Shown here: one piece after another, positions 52,839 through 62,431 of the stretch
Layout of the letters: the number at the start of each line of letters is the position of its first letter
How positions within the stretch are numbered: position 1 is the stretch's first letter
Source: Nonomuraea thailandensis
GTDB taxonomy: Bacteria > Actinomycetota > Actinomycetes > Streptosporangiales > Streptosporangiaceae
DNA length: 64,000 nucleotides
Direction: 5' to 3'
NCBI RefSeq assembly: GCF_024172165.1
Contig: NZ_JAMZEB010000001.1
Coordinates: 186,001-250,000, forward strand
Translations under genes and position numbers: made by a program
Notes under the pieces: model-generated
Databases searched by the model: none
What the model was told of the DNA's origin: nothing
Seen by the model: the letters and a program-made list of their open reading frames with translations, nothing else

Positions 52839-53199
52839 GGCTCTCCTCCTTGGGGTGGGGGGTGATGGACCTGCTCCGGTCCGATGATGGCCACGCCACA
52901 GTCAGCTCGGGAGCATCCTGGCGAGCAGCGCGGGCGCGGTGAGCGGCCTGGCGAACCGCGCGCCTCGCGGAAAACTGAGGCGCCCTCTTGCATGCCGTCA
53001 ACGGCGGCTTCTCCGCCCGTACGATCAACTCCCGGCCCGCCGGGCGCGGCGACCGAGCCGCGGACAGCGCGCACCCGTCCATGGCGGCACGGCCACCAGC
53101 GCACAGTACCGCGGCAGCGCACGGGCCCTCTCATTACTCTCACGGTCACGTTGACGACGGCGTTCGCCTTGTGATCTTTCTTGGGACGTCACCGGAGTG
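52839..53199. other. Intergenic, no gene seen
   Basis: Upstream region of the sugar-binding lipoprotein gene. No supportable gene. Confidence 0.35.
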
Positions 53200-53420
53200 C
53201 GGCGGCGACGTGCTCGGGCAGAGGACCCGTCCACCACCTGCCGGCGCAGGTCGACCTGGACGACGGCATGGCCTCGCGGCATGAGGTCATCGTCGTAGGA
53301 CCCCTCGAATGTGCTGGGTACGCCGTCGTCCTCCTCGTTCTTGTACGCTCCCGAGTACTCCGGGCGGGAGCGGCCGTCGCGCGATTGTGCGCTCAGGGTC
53401 GCCGGAGCGAAGTGCGGGCC
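53200..53420 (-). pseudogene. Fragment of an S15/CocE-type X-Pro peptidase or esterase
   Basis: GAYKNEEDDGVPSTFEGSYD and DDLMPRGHAVVQVDLR match the start of the alpha/beta-hydrolase core of X-Pro dipeptidyl-peptidases (..FEGYYD.F.PRGYAVVQVDLRG). The sequence then drifts off at the place where GTGxS should follow. No catalytic serine remains. Confidence 0.5.
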
Positions 53421-54135
53421 GGCTTCGAAGATCACCGGCGTTTCCGGATGGCATCCGCGTAGGAGCAATCTGTTCGGCTCAGGTCGCTTCGTGGCTGTGC
53501 TGCCGTCGTACCCGGCGTCGCTGGGTGTCCCTGCTGCAATCATGGTCAGGGGCATTCTCGACAAGGTTCGTCCACCTATGCTCACGTCATGATCTGCGTC
53601 GCCATACTGCCAAGAATTATCCTTTGGCAGGGATGGGCAAAGCGCCAACGTTCGTTTGCTGACTGCTAAATTGGCTCCCTCTCGTATCTGGTTCCGGGAA
53701 AAGTCTCCGAGGAGAACCAGGGTTGTGCTGCAAATGCGCGACTTCCGTGTTGGCGAGGCTGGCGTGCGCCTGCTTGCCATCGGCACCCGCACAGCATGGC
53801 GTCAGGTCCTCACCTGTCGACCTCCAGTCGTCGTGCGCGCGTTCCGGCGGCCCACATCATCGTGCACCGCACACTGATCCGATCAACTGCGCTGCGGACC
53901 AGCTACCGCATGACCAGGCAAGAAGGCGTCCACCAGATGCCGTTCACGTTCTTGCCGGCCCTGTCCGATTAGCGTCGACCGCAATCTGACCACAGTTCCA
54001 ACAGGCGGCCTGATCAATGGGAGGCAGAATGACGATGGCAGGAAAGATGCCCAAATCGGCAGTCATCAGTCTGGCTTATGGGGGCTCGGGGGTGCATTGT
54101 TCATCCATCCACTAAATGACGAATTGGAGTGACTC
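53421..54135. other. Intergenic, no gene seen
   Basis: Lower G+C patches near 53540-53720. Short frames on both strands without ribosome binding sites. It precedes the small secreted peptide gene. Confidence 0.35.
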
Positions 54136-54282
54136 ATGAAGCGCGTTCTCATGGGGACGATTGCCGCCATGCTCCTGACCGGCGGGATCGCCGCTGCGAT
54201 CGCTGCACCGGCGAGCGCGGACACAGTGCAGACCACGGGTGACTCGCCTGTGAGCGTCTCGCCCGACAACCGCGACATGTAG
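54136..54282 (+). CDS. Small secreted peptide, 48 aa
   Basis: ATG 54136 with TTGGAG 7 nt upstream. A textbook signal peptide MKRVLMGTIAAMLLTGG, IAAAIAAPASA with AXA cleavage, then a 20-residue mature part DTVQTTGDSPVSVSPDNRDM. Thr/Ser/Asp-rich, no cysteine. Secreted by Sec. No family recognised; it could be a precursor of an extracellular signal or a cell-surface peptide. The stop is TAG 54280-54282. Confidence 0.6.
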   Translation: MKRVLMGTIAAMLLTGGIAAAIAAPASADTVQTTGDSPVSVSPDNRDM

Positions 54283-54358
54283 CGACACGCAGTGCCCTGC
54301 CACGCTGTCCCTTCTCCCTTCTAGCGGTCGTCGCAACACCCCAGCATGGGGGAGTGCG

Positions 54359-54580
54359 GTGGAGTTCGAGATCCGCGAGATGCGGCCTCTTCAGGAGCGA
54401 TGGAAGCTGACCCATGAGCGGGAGGAATCTGCCCAGCTTATGGACCAAGGTCTCAGCAGCATGGAAACGTGCCGCCCGGTCGGGATCAACTACTGGGTCG
54501 GGAAGCGGTGGCGGAATGGCTCGGCGCCGAACAAGGCGGAAAGAAGGGGCCCCGCCGTTGAGACACCGTTGGCGAAGTAG
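54359..54580 (+). pseudogene. N-terminal fragment of an IS30 family transposase
   Basis: MEFEIREMRPLQERWKLTHE, REESAQLMDQGLSSMETCRP and VGINYWVGKRWRNGSAPNKA are the HTH start of IS30 transposases (..LMDQGxSxxEACRxVGINxRTGKRWRNG). The frame then ends. A C-terminal IS30 piece lies far away at 19185. Confidence 0.7.
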
Positions 54581-54782
54581 ATAAGACAGAAGCAGCCCCG
54601 TGATCACCAACGTAATCACGGGGCCATACATGTTGGGGAAACGTGTGCCTGGCTGGCTTTACCACTGAGACAACCAGCACAGCTGCGACGTGGTTGGATC
54701 TGCCCGGGTACAGCGGCTGAAAGGCTGAGGTAACACGGCGTGGTTGCGTGCTCATGGCTGGGTTCGGGAGTATGCCGGTGGG

Positions 54783-55858
54783 ATGCGTTATCCGGATGGT
54801 GGTGGTCTGACCCCGGCGGCGCGAGCCAAGCGTGAGCAGGTCCGCTTGGAGGCTGCTGGGCTGTTCGCCGCGGGCATGTCGCCGCCTGAGGTGGCCAGGA
54901 AGCTGCGGGTCTCACGTAAGTCGGCCTATGTCTGGCACCAGGCCTGGCGCACGGCAGGGGCCGCGGCGCTGGTGTCGAAGGGGCCGGGCGGGCAGCAGTG
55001 CCGGCTGAATGCTGCGCAGGTGGAGCGGTTGGAGGCCGCCTTGGACGCCGGTCCGGCCGTGTGGGGGTGGATCGAGGATCAGCGGTGGACGCTGGCGCGT
55101 GTCACCGTCCTGGTCGGCAGGTTGTTCCACGTCTCCTACACCCCGCGCGGGATCTCCTACCTGCTGCATCGGCTGGGCTGGAGCCCGCAGGTCCCCAGCG
55201 CCGCGCCGCCGAACGCGACGAAGAGCAGGTCGCCACCTGGGTAAAGGACACGTGGCCGCTGGTGGAACAACGGCGCGGGATCAGTACGCGTGGATCTGCT
55301 TCGCCGACGAAGCAGGGCAATCGCTGAGGCCGCCGAAGGCCCCGTACCTGGTCCCGCCGTGGATGCACCCCGATCGTCACCGTCTCGGGCAAGGGCTCCG
55401 GGCGGGTCAACCTGGCCGGGCTGATCTGCCTCAAGCCGGGGCAGCGGACCCGGCTGATCTACCGCATGAGGATCTATCGGCGCCGTAAGAACGAACGCAA
55501 AGGATTCAGCGAGACCGACTACGCCCGTCTGCTGGACGCCGCCCACCAGCAGCTCGGCGGGCCGATCGTGCTGATTTGGGACAACGTCAACACCCATGTC
55601 GACGCTCGGATGCGCAGCTTGATCGACATGCGCCCGTGGCTGACGGTGTTCTCCTTACCGACCTACGCGCCCGAACTCAACCCCGTGGGAGATCGTGTGG
55701 TCGCACCTCAAACGCGGGCTGGGCAACCTGGCCCCTGCACGCTCGACGACCTCGCCGCGGTCATCCGCAGCCGGCTCAAGCAGATGCAGTACCGTCCGGA
55801 CCTATTGAACGCCTTCCTGGCGCACACCGGCCTGAACACGAACCCCAGATCGGCATAA
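54783..55858 (+). pseudogene. IS630 family transposase, several frameshifts
   Basis: First frame from ATG 54783: MRYPDGGGLTPAARAKREQV, RKLRVSRKSAYVWHQAWRTA, WTLARVTVLVGRLFHVSYTP, RGISYLLHRLGWSPQ (winged-helix HTH). Then EEQVATWVKDTWPLVEQRRG; WICFADEAGQSLRPPKAP (first Asp); then ARLLDAAHQQLGGPIVLIWD, NVNTHVDARMRSLIDMRPWL, LPTYAPELNP (DDE signature) and LDDLAAVIRSRLKQMQYRPD. At least three shifts. Dead copy. Confidence 0.8.
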
Positions 55859-55914
55859 CACCCCGAACCTTCATCCTCTGTAGCGGCTCTGGTGGGAGGG
55901 AAGGCTTCAGCGAC

Positions 55915-56030
55915 TGACCTCGGGGCCTGGCTCACTCCGGCTCCGACGTGGCCCTTGTCGGCAAGGGTGAGCAGGTCAGCGGATTGCAGGCGGCGCTGGA
56001 TGCCGGACAGGTAGGACAGAGTTGGGGACG
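55915..56030 (-). pseudogene. Short transposase fragment (IS5-like DDE)
   Basis: SADLLTLADKGHVGAGVSQA resembles the DK-Y-GAG block of DDE_Tnp_4 transposases. Too short for a firm call. Confidence 0.35.
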
Positions 56031-56162
56031 ACGACGGCAGTGCGGCACGGCAGAACAGCAACTCAGAGCCTCTTCTGCTTGTCGATCAACTCGGTGCGCG
56101 CGGTATGTCCTCCACCAGTGGCTTCTCACTGGCCGTCGATGCTTTTCGTTCTATATTGGTAC

Positions 56163-57368
56163 ATGATCAAAAAGTGGGCAGTCATCATGGCGGCGGTAGT
56201 GGCGCTGGCAGCCTGCAGCGACGGACGCGGGGGTGCCGTGCCCACCCCGCTGACACCACGCCGTGCCACCGATCCCCGACCCGCACCGTTTGAGGCTGCC
56301 GCCGTACAGCCCACGCTGCGGCCGGCCTGGGGCGTGTGGAAGGACACCGGGATCAGCGAAGACCAGGCCTATATGAATAGCGTCGCAGCTCCGGGCTCCC
56401 GAGACGCATGGGCGGTGGGGTCCGACGCCTTTAATCTTGTGGGAATCGTGAAACATTGGGACGGCCGTCGCTGGCGGCCGGTCAAGCCCCCGAGGAAGAA
56501 GAAGGGGAATAACGGACTGCTGGTGGTGTCCGCGTCGACGAGCGGAAATGTCTGGGTGTTCGGCGAGGAGGGAGACGCATGGCGGCGTGAGGGCGGCGGC
56601 TGGTCGCACCAGGGCCGTCCGAGTCAGATCGACAGTTTACATGCTGCCGTCGTGGTCAGCCCACGGGAGGTGTGGGTGGCAGGAGCCATGAGCTGGGGAA
56701 ACTGGAGCCCTGTCGTCGCGCGATGGTCGGGTGCCTCATGGACGACCGTACCGACTCCTTTCGAGGGCGCGGTGACGTCCCTGAGCGTCGGTTCTGGCCG
56801 ACAACTGTGGGCCATAGGCCGTGAGGGGGATCCCAGAAGTGGAGAGGGTGCGCCCGCAGTCGCACGCTGGGACGGCGAGCGTTGGCGTGCCGTGCCGCTG
56901 CCCGACCTGCTTCGGTCGAAAGGGGTGAGGTTGAAGAGAATCGTGGCGGCGTCGCCAGGTAAGGCGTGGATCGCGGGATCCGTCGACACGGGAGCCGTCC
57001 AGGTCCGAGATGACGAGGAGTACACGCCAGGCTTTGTCATGTACTGGAACGGGCATAACTGGCAGTCACTCAACGCTCCCTCGCACGATGCCTTCCTGTC
57101 AGGGACGCCCGGAGTCGACGACTTCGGCACCATCGCCTCCGATGGCCGAGGTGGCCTCTGGCTCGGCGACGCGCATGCCCGCATCTGGCACTACGATGGT
57201 CGTGCGTGGGCAGCGGAAAAGACTGTATCCGGCAACAAATGGTATATGGCCGACGGTTTTGCTTCCATTCCCGGCAGCCGTAGGGCGATCGCGGTCGGTG
57301 GTAAGCCGATGGCCGAGGAGGACAGCCGTGGCTGGATCTGGATGCGGCACCCGGTTGCAAGCGAATGA
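56163..57368 (+). CDS. Beta-propeller-like lipoprotein, 401 aa
   Basis: Start ATG 56163; signal sequence MIKKWAVIMAAVVALAACS with lipobox LAAC. The mature protein has repeating blades of the type AWAVGSDAFNLVGIVKHWDG, VWVFGEEGDAWRREGGGWSH, VWVAGAMSWGNWSPVVARWS, LWAIGREGDPRSGEGAPAVA and LWLGDAHARIWHYDGRAWAA, each ending in W-x-G-x-W. This Trp-rich pattern is a beta-propeller. Similar actinomycete surface lipoproteins have no known role. No operon partner. Confidence 0.7.
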   Translation: MIKKWAVIMAAVVALAACSDGRGGAVPTPLTPRRATDPRPAPFEAAAVQPTLRPAWGVWKDTGISEDQAYMNSVAAPGSRDAWAVGSDAFNLVGIVKHWDGRRWRPVKPPRKKKGNNGLLVVSASTSGNVWVFGEEGDAWRREGGGWSHQGRPSQIDSLHAAVVVSPREVWVAGAMSWGNWSPVVARWSGASWTTVPTPFEGAVTSLSVGSGRQLWAIGREGDPRSGEGAPAVARWDGERWRAVPLPDLLRSKGVRLKRIVAASPGKAWIAGSVDTGAVQVRDDEEYTPGFVMYWNGHNWQSLNAPSHDAFLSGTPGVDDFGTIASDGRGGLWLGDAHARIWHYDGRAWAAEKTVSGNKWYMADGFASIPGSRRAIAVGGKPMAEEDSRGWIWMRHPVASE

Positions 57369-57417
57369 CCGTGCCCGGGACGGGGACGCTGAAGCGGATA
57401 GCCGAGCTTTCTTCTCA

Positions 57418-58650
57418 TCATGCTGCCGGACGCAGAGCGGCCAAATGCGATGTGCGGGTCGGGGACAGCGGGGTTCCGGTCAGCCAGGCGTCGAGCCTGG
57501 TGAGGGTCACCTCGGCAGCGATGGGTAGGTGCTGGAGATGAGTCTTGGCGGTGCCTCGTAGCGGGATCGCCGCAGGCCGAAGCCCTTGCAGCTTTAAGCG
57601 ATGGTGCCCTCGATACCTGCCCGGGTGGCGTAGCGTTGCTGCCATTCGTCGGTGCTTTGCCGCTGCCGTGCGCGTTGCAGGGCTTCATGCTCTTCCTATG
57701 GGCGCAGGGTGATGCGGCGGCCTCTGGCGCCGCGGGTGCACAGCTCCCGGGTGGGACAGTGCTTGCAGCCGCGCATCGAAGCGCATGCCGATCACTGACG
57801 TTCCGCCTTGATCGGTTTCGTTGGCCCAGGGCAGGCTGGCGGCTCCGCTGGGGCAGGTCATGACGCGGTTGTCCCAGTGGATGGTGAAGTCGCTGACGGC
57901 GAAACCGTTGCCCTCGGCGCTTTGCCAGGCCTGGTCGGGCATCATCGGTCCCAGCAGTTCGATGCCGCGGCGCTCGGCGCGGGCGACGTTGCGCGCGCTC
58001 ATGTAGCCCTTGTCGGCCAGAAGCACCGCCGGCGTCGGCCCGCGCGAGGCCAGAGCCTCATGGACTTGTTCGGTGGCGTCGTAGTCGCTGCCGGGCGAAG
58101 GGGCGGTGATCACATTCGTGGTCAGATGTGGGGCGTCGGTGTCGCAGGTCTCGGTGAGGTGCACCTTGTAGCCGTCCCAGTGCGATTCGCGCTTGGTTCC
58201 GGATCGGGCGTCACTGTCATAGGGCGAGATCTGGCGGATCGTGCCCGGTAGCTGCTCGTCCGGGGTTCGCCAGCGCAGCCGATCGTCAATGGTGACGTAC
58301 TGCGGGATCCACACGTGGCGCAGCGTCTGCACCGCGGGGATGTCGCGCAGCCATCCAGGAGCTGCCTGCGAGTAGACCGCGCGCAGGATGCCGTTGCCGT
58401 CGGCGCCGATGTCGTGGCCGAGTCGGATGCGCTCAGCCTTGTTCCTGCGCAGGCGGTAGTCCTCAATGCGAGCCTCATAGCGCTCGAACCATCCAGGTTC
58501 GGCCTGGGCCAGCAGCCGGTCGGGGGCTGCGGCGGCCAGCGCGTTGAGTGCGGCTCGCACCATTTCATGCACCTGCTCCAGCCGATTCATCGTACGCATG
58601 GCCATAAGGAGGTGGGTGGAGTCGGTTCCCTGCCCGCCCCGGCTCAAAGC
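57418..58650 (-). pseudogene. IS1182 family transposase, N-terminus missing and frameshifted
   Basis: Main frame: GTDSTHLLMAMRTMNRLEQV, PDRLLAQAEPGWFERYEARI, GADGNGILRAVYSQAAPGWL, GTIRQISPYDSDARSGTKRE, SHWDGYKVHLTETCDTDAPH, PAVLLADKGYMSARNVARAE, FTIHWDNRVMTCPSGAAS. After a shift near 57770 the end reads GLRPAAIPLRGTAKTHLQHL. S-DYDAR-G.K....W.GYK.H.TE is the IS1182 DDE signature. The first ~100 residues are absent. Confidence 0.8.
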
Positions 58651-58689
58651 AGGCCTCCGATGAGATCTACTGGGCGCCGCGTATTCATG

Positions 58690-58863
58690 CCGACCTGGGA
58701 GAGTCTCGTGTACCTGGCGGTGGTGCTGGATGTGTTCTCCCGCCGGATCGTCGGCTGGGCGATCACCGAGCACATGCGCACCCAACTGGTGACGGATGCG
58801 ATGGCGCTGCACCAGCGCCACCCCGTGGCCGGAGTGATTCACCGCAGCGACAAGAGCAGCACA
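58690..58863 (+). pseudogene. Fragment of IS3-type transposase OrfB
   Basis: PTWESLVYLAVVLDVFSRRI, VGWAITEHMRTQLVTDAMAL and HPVAGVIHRSDKSST are the central rve part (YLAVVLDVFSRRIVGW and HHSDxGSQY, here HRSDKSST). Cut on both sides. Confidence 0.8.
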
Positions 58864-58958
58864 CCTCGATCGCCTTCGGCCTGCGGTCATGACCAGAACA
58901 AGCGAAGCGACACTCGAGCAGACCGCCTGCCCGGAGTGTCGTCCCTCGCGTGTGAGGA

Positions 58959-59288
58959 TCAGGTCTTGTCGAAGAAGGCGTACAGGCGGTGGATGCGGCC
59001 GTCGCGAAAGACGGCGACGTCACCGCCGCTCGCAACGGGACCTTCCGCCCCGGGGACTCCGTACTGTCAGGTGAACCGGGCTTGCTGATGGTGGGCATCG
59101 ACCGGGTCAGGCAGGCTGAAGCGCAACTCGGGCGGTGCCTGACGCTGGATCCGCGCGAACAGCTCGTCGAGCCCGTCGTGCGTCTCCGCCTCGTCATCCG
59201 GGTCGATGTAGAGGCAGTCCGGGGTGAAGGCTTGTTCGATCAGTGAACGGCGGTGAGCCGGATCCCGTTCGTTGATCGCGTCGATCAT
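58959..59288 (-). pseudogene. SnoaL-like protein interrupted by TGA at a Trp codon
   Basis: ATG 59288: MIDAINERDPAHRRSLIEQA, FTPDCLYIDPDDEAETHDGL, LDELFARIQRQAPPELRFSL, PDPVDAHHQQARFT then TGA (59067-59069), then in the same frame QYGVPGAEGPVASGGDVAVF and RDGRIHRLYAFFDKT to TGA at 58959. W-x-Y/W-G after RFT is normal for the SnoaL/NTF2-like fold, so one G-to-A change broke a complete gene. Confidence 0.75.
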
Positions 59289-59336
59289 GCGGCGATGGTG
59301 GTCGCGTGCGAGCTGCTCATCAGGATTTCCCTCGGT

Positions 59337-60332
59337 TCAGTGCTGGACGGTGACGACGATCTTGCCGGTCTGGGCGTTCGATTCCAGGTGGCGGTGAGCC
59401 TCCACGATGTTCGCCAGCTCAAAAGTGCGGTCGATGACGGGCTTCAGCGTGCCTGCACGGAGACCGGCTTCGATGAAGGCTCGGGCGCGGGTCATGCGAG
59501 CGGGATCGGAGGTGATGAGATCTACGTTGAAGCCGTGGACGGTGATGGGCCAGTTCATGGGCAGGGGCGCGGGCCGAGGGTCAAGCCAGCCGTAGACGAT
59601 CAGCAGGCCGTCAGCGGCCACGGTCTGGGCAAGGTCGCTCAGTGCGGGCCCGCCGACGGCGTCGAAGACGACCCTCGCGCCCTGGCCGCCGGTGATGGCG
59701 TGCACGCGGCCGGCAAGGTCGCCCTGGTTGGCGGCGAGGACGTGGGCCGCTCCAGCACGAAGCAGCCGCGCGGACTTGGCGTCGGTCCGGGTAACTGCAA
59801 TGGGAACGGCGCCGAGGTGGTTGACCAACTGGATGGCCGCGAGGCCCACGCCGCTGGAGGCGGCGGTGATGACCACGCCGTCACCAGGATTCACGCGACC
59901 CACCTCCACCAAGGCGCCGTAGGCGGTCAGGTAGGTGGTCCACAGGGCGGCGCCGGTGATCGCGTCCACCGTGGCAGGACGAGGCAGGAGGGACTGAGCC
60001 GGGACGTGGACACGGTCCGCGTAGAGCCCGTGGTGCGACATCTCCTGATCACTGATAACGCTGACGGCATCGCCTGGTGCGAAACCCGCGACCTCGCGGC
60101 CGACTTCCTCGACCGTGCCGGCCGCCTCGACGCCCAGCCGGGAGCCGGGAAGGGTGGGCTGGTAGTAGTAGGTACCGGCGCGAAAGAGCGCCTCGGCGCG
60201 ATTGAGGCCGATGGCGTCGATCCGGACACGCACCTCTCCCGGGCCCAGGGGGTCGAGCCGAACTTCCTCGATCTTCAGGACGTCAGGGCCGCCGATTTCA
60301 TGGAAGCGCACCACTCGTGCGTGGATGGTCAT
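59337..60332 (-). CDS. Zinc-free quinone oxidoreductase (MDR family), 331 aa
   Basis: Start ATG 60332 (no clear ribosome binding site). GroES-like fold: VVRFHEIGGPDVLKIEEVRL, VRVRIDAIGLNRAEALFRAG, GSRLGVEAAGTVEEVGREVA; cofactor fold with VVITAASSGVGLAAIQLVNH (ASSGVG loop); C-terminus RTFELANIVEAHRHLESNAQ, TGKIVVTV. NADPH-dependent reductase of quinones or enones. It lies beside the broken SnoaL gene on the same strand, 48 bp apart, so the two were probably one operon. Confidence 0.85.
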   Translation of the reverse strand: MTIHARVVRFHEIGGPDVLKIEEVRLDPLGPGEVRVRIDAIGLNRAEALFRAGTYYYQPTLPGSRLGVEAAGTVEEVGREVAGFAPGDAVSVISDQEMSHHGLYADRVHVPAQSLLPRPATVDAITGAALWTTYLTAYGALVEVGRVNPGDGVVITAASSGVGLAAIQLVNHLGAVPIAVTRTDAKSARLLRAGAAHVLAANQGDLAGRVHAITGGQGARVVFDAVGGPALSDLAQTVAADGLLIVYGWLDPRPAPLPMNWPITVHGFNVDLITSDPARMTRARAFIEAGLRAGTLKPVIDRTFELANIVEAHRHLESNAQTGKIVVTVQH

Positions 60333-60834
60333 GAGGAAGACGCTAATGATGGGGACATGAGACGTTCCATGCCGCAGGGTCTTCAATTTCTGTCCGATCG
60401 TCTTTGCTGCTGGATGTCAAGCTGATCTGATCATCCTGGATGTGCTCATCGCCTCCCTCCGACGGATTAGAGATACACCGTCTTCAACGTCCCTACGGGG
60501 CACGCTCAGCGCTGGGTAGACAGCGAAAATGTGGCGTTGATCAATCTGCGAGTCATGCGCTGATCCGCAAGTCGCGCCCGCCGTTGACGGTGGCTGCCCG
60601 CAGGGCTGCAGAGCGTCAGGCGGGTGACGATGAACGATCCGGGGCCGAGCCCATCGAGCCATGCGCCCGGATGGCGGTCACTCGCCGGCACACGTGTCCC
60701 GCGGGGACGAAAGGCCGGGAATCAGCACGCTCGTGCCCGATTTGTATATGCATGGCAGGTTATTACTTGCTGACGCTAGCATGATAATAGTGATGCACTC
60801 TTGTATCTTACTTCGTGCAGCTCAGGAGGCGCAC
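60333..60834. other. Intergenic, no gene seen
   Basis: Promoter region of the oxidoreductase on one side and of the broken Liv-type operon on the other. An A/T-richer patch lies near 60740-60810. No supportable gene. Confidence 0.4.
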
Positions 60835-61985
60835 ATGCGTGCTGTCCCTATCAAAGCCCTCGCTGTGCTCGTCATCCTGAACCTCATGACCGCCGGAGGT
60901 GGTCAGGCACCGCTCGGCGGCGCACACGATGGCGAGAAAGCAACTGGCCCCGGTCGTCCTGGGAATGCTGATCCCCCAATCGGGAAGCGAGGCCGGGATC
61001 GGCCCGTGCATGAGCAATGCGGCGCAACTGGCGATCGACGAGATCAACGCCAAGGGTGGCGTCCTCGGACGCAAGCTCCAGCTCGAGACCGCCGACGACG
61101 CCTGCGACGCGCAATCGGCGACAGCCGGGACGAACAAACTGGTCACCGAGGGGGTGCACATCTCCATCGGTGGTTACTGCTCGGGCGCGACACTGACCAC
61201 ACTGCCGATCTTCGGCAAGGCCGGCATCCCCATGATCATCCCCGCGGCCAACTCCCGGGAACTGGTCGACCGGAGACACAGACATGTCTTTCTGATCAAC
61301 GGAACCGGTTTGCAGCAGGCCGCCGCAGCCCGGGAATGGATCGCCGAACAGGGCAGCGACCGCGTCGTGCTCATGCACGACAACACCAGCTACTCCAAGG
61401 ACATCGCGCTGCGCACCAAGACACTGCTCGGCCCCCGGGCCGTCGCCGTCGAAGCGGTCACCCCGAGGAGAGCGACTACAGCGCCAGCGTCACCAACGTG
61501 ATGGCGGCAACCCTGATTTCGTCTACTGGACGGGCCCGTTCCAGGAAGGCGGGCTGGTCGTCCGCCAGCTCCGGCAGGCTGGATACAACGGCCCCATCAT
61601 GGTCGGTGACGGCTCGGTGTCCCCGGAGTTCGCCGAGATCGCCGGGCCGTCCCACGCCGAGGGCGTGTATGCCCCGATGGCCCAGACCCCGGAGACCATC
61701 CCGGGCGCGAACGACTGGATCGAGTCGTACAAGAAGAAGTACGGCACCGCCCCCGGACCTTACTCCAACCAGTCCTACGACGCCGTGCGCCTGGCCGCCG
61801 AAGCCATCACCCAGGCCGGCGGCACTGGCAGCGCCGGCGTCCTCGCTGCCCTGGAGATGATGGACGGCTTCCAGCTGTTCTCCGGACCGCTGAAGTTCAC
61901 GCTCGAGCACACGCTGGCGAACGGGGGATTCCAGATTCTCGTCGTCAAGGACGGGGCCTTCACCCTGCAGGACACCCTGACATGA
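60835..61985 (+). pseudogene. Branched-chain amino acid-type ABC substrate-binding protein, frameshifted
   Basis: ATG 60835 with CAGGAGG upstream; export signal VPIKALAVLVILNLMTAGGG. After a shift near 60930: APVVLGMLIPQSGSEAGIGP, AAQLAIDEINAKGGVLGRKL, VHISIGGYCSGATLTTLPIF, MIIPAANSRELVDRRHRHVF, EWIAEQGSDRVVLMHDNTSY. After shifts near 61465-61520: WTGPFQEGGLVVRQLRQAGY, IMVGDGSVSPEFAEIAGPSH, PGPYSNQSYDAVRLAAEAIT, ILVVKDGAFTLQD. Peripla_BP_6 fold of the LivK type. It overlaps the next frame start by ATGA. Confidence 0.75.
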
Positions 61986-62290
61986 CGCGACTGGTGTGGA
62001 ACAGCCTGTTCGTCGGCTCGTTCTACGTGCTCCCCGCTTGTCGCTCCTGATCACGGCAGTCGGCGCGTCGTTCGCGCTGAAGTACGGCATGCGCGCCACC
62101 GCCGGCGCGGTCCAAGGGTCTACCCGGTGCGGCTGGAGGGCGACACGTTCGAGTTGTCCGGTGCCCGGCAGACCTACCGGCAACTCGCTCTGATCGCGCC
62201 GGCCATGCTGCTGATGGCCGGGCTCAACGTCCTCGGCTCGGCTCTGGCCGGTGCCGCCGGCGTGGCGCCAATTATGGGAGGATCGACCTC
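61982..62290 (+). pseudogene. LivH-type permease remnant
   Basis: ATG at 61982 overlaps the binding-protein stop. MTRLVWNSLFVGSFYVLPA, then a shift and a large deletion to LLITAVGASFALKYGMRATA (LivH membrane core), then VRLEGDTFELSGARQTYRQL, ALIAPAMLLMAGLNVLG. Confirms that a Liv-type importer operon once ran rightwards here. Confidence 0.6.
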
Positions 62291-62431
62291 CTGAAGGGGC
62301 TCCTCACCGTGCGGTCGGCAGGTCTGCTCGGTGAACGGGTGTGACGACGGCCGGGCGGCTGCGCATGCGAGGCACGGACAGGCCGCTCGTGTCCCGCCTC
62401 ACACGCCCGGGCTCTACGTGGCCAAGCACAG

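Noticed and set aside
25712..59069. UGA read as tryptophan or selenocysteine
   Set aside because: Many intact genes here (for example those ending at 3953, 42523 and 45122) use TGA as their true stop, the affected genes also carry frameshifts, and no SECIS-like hairpin was seen. Recent mutation fits better.
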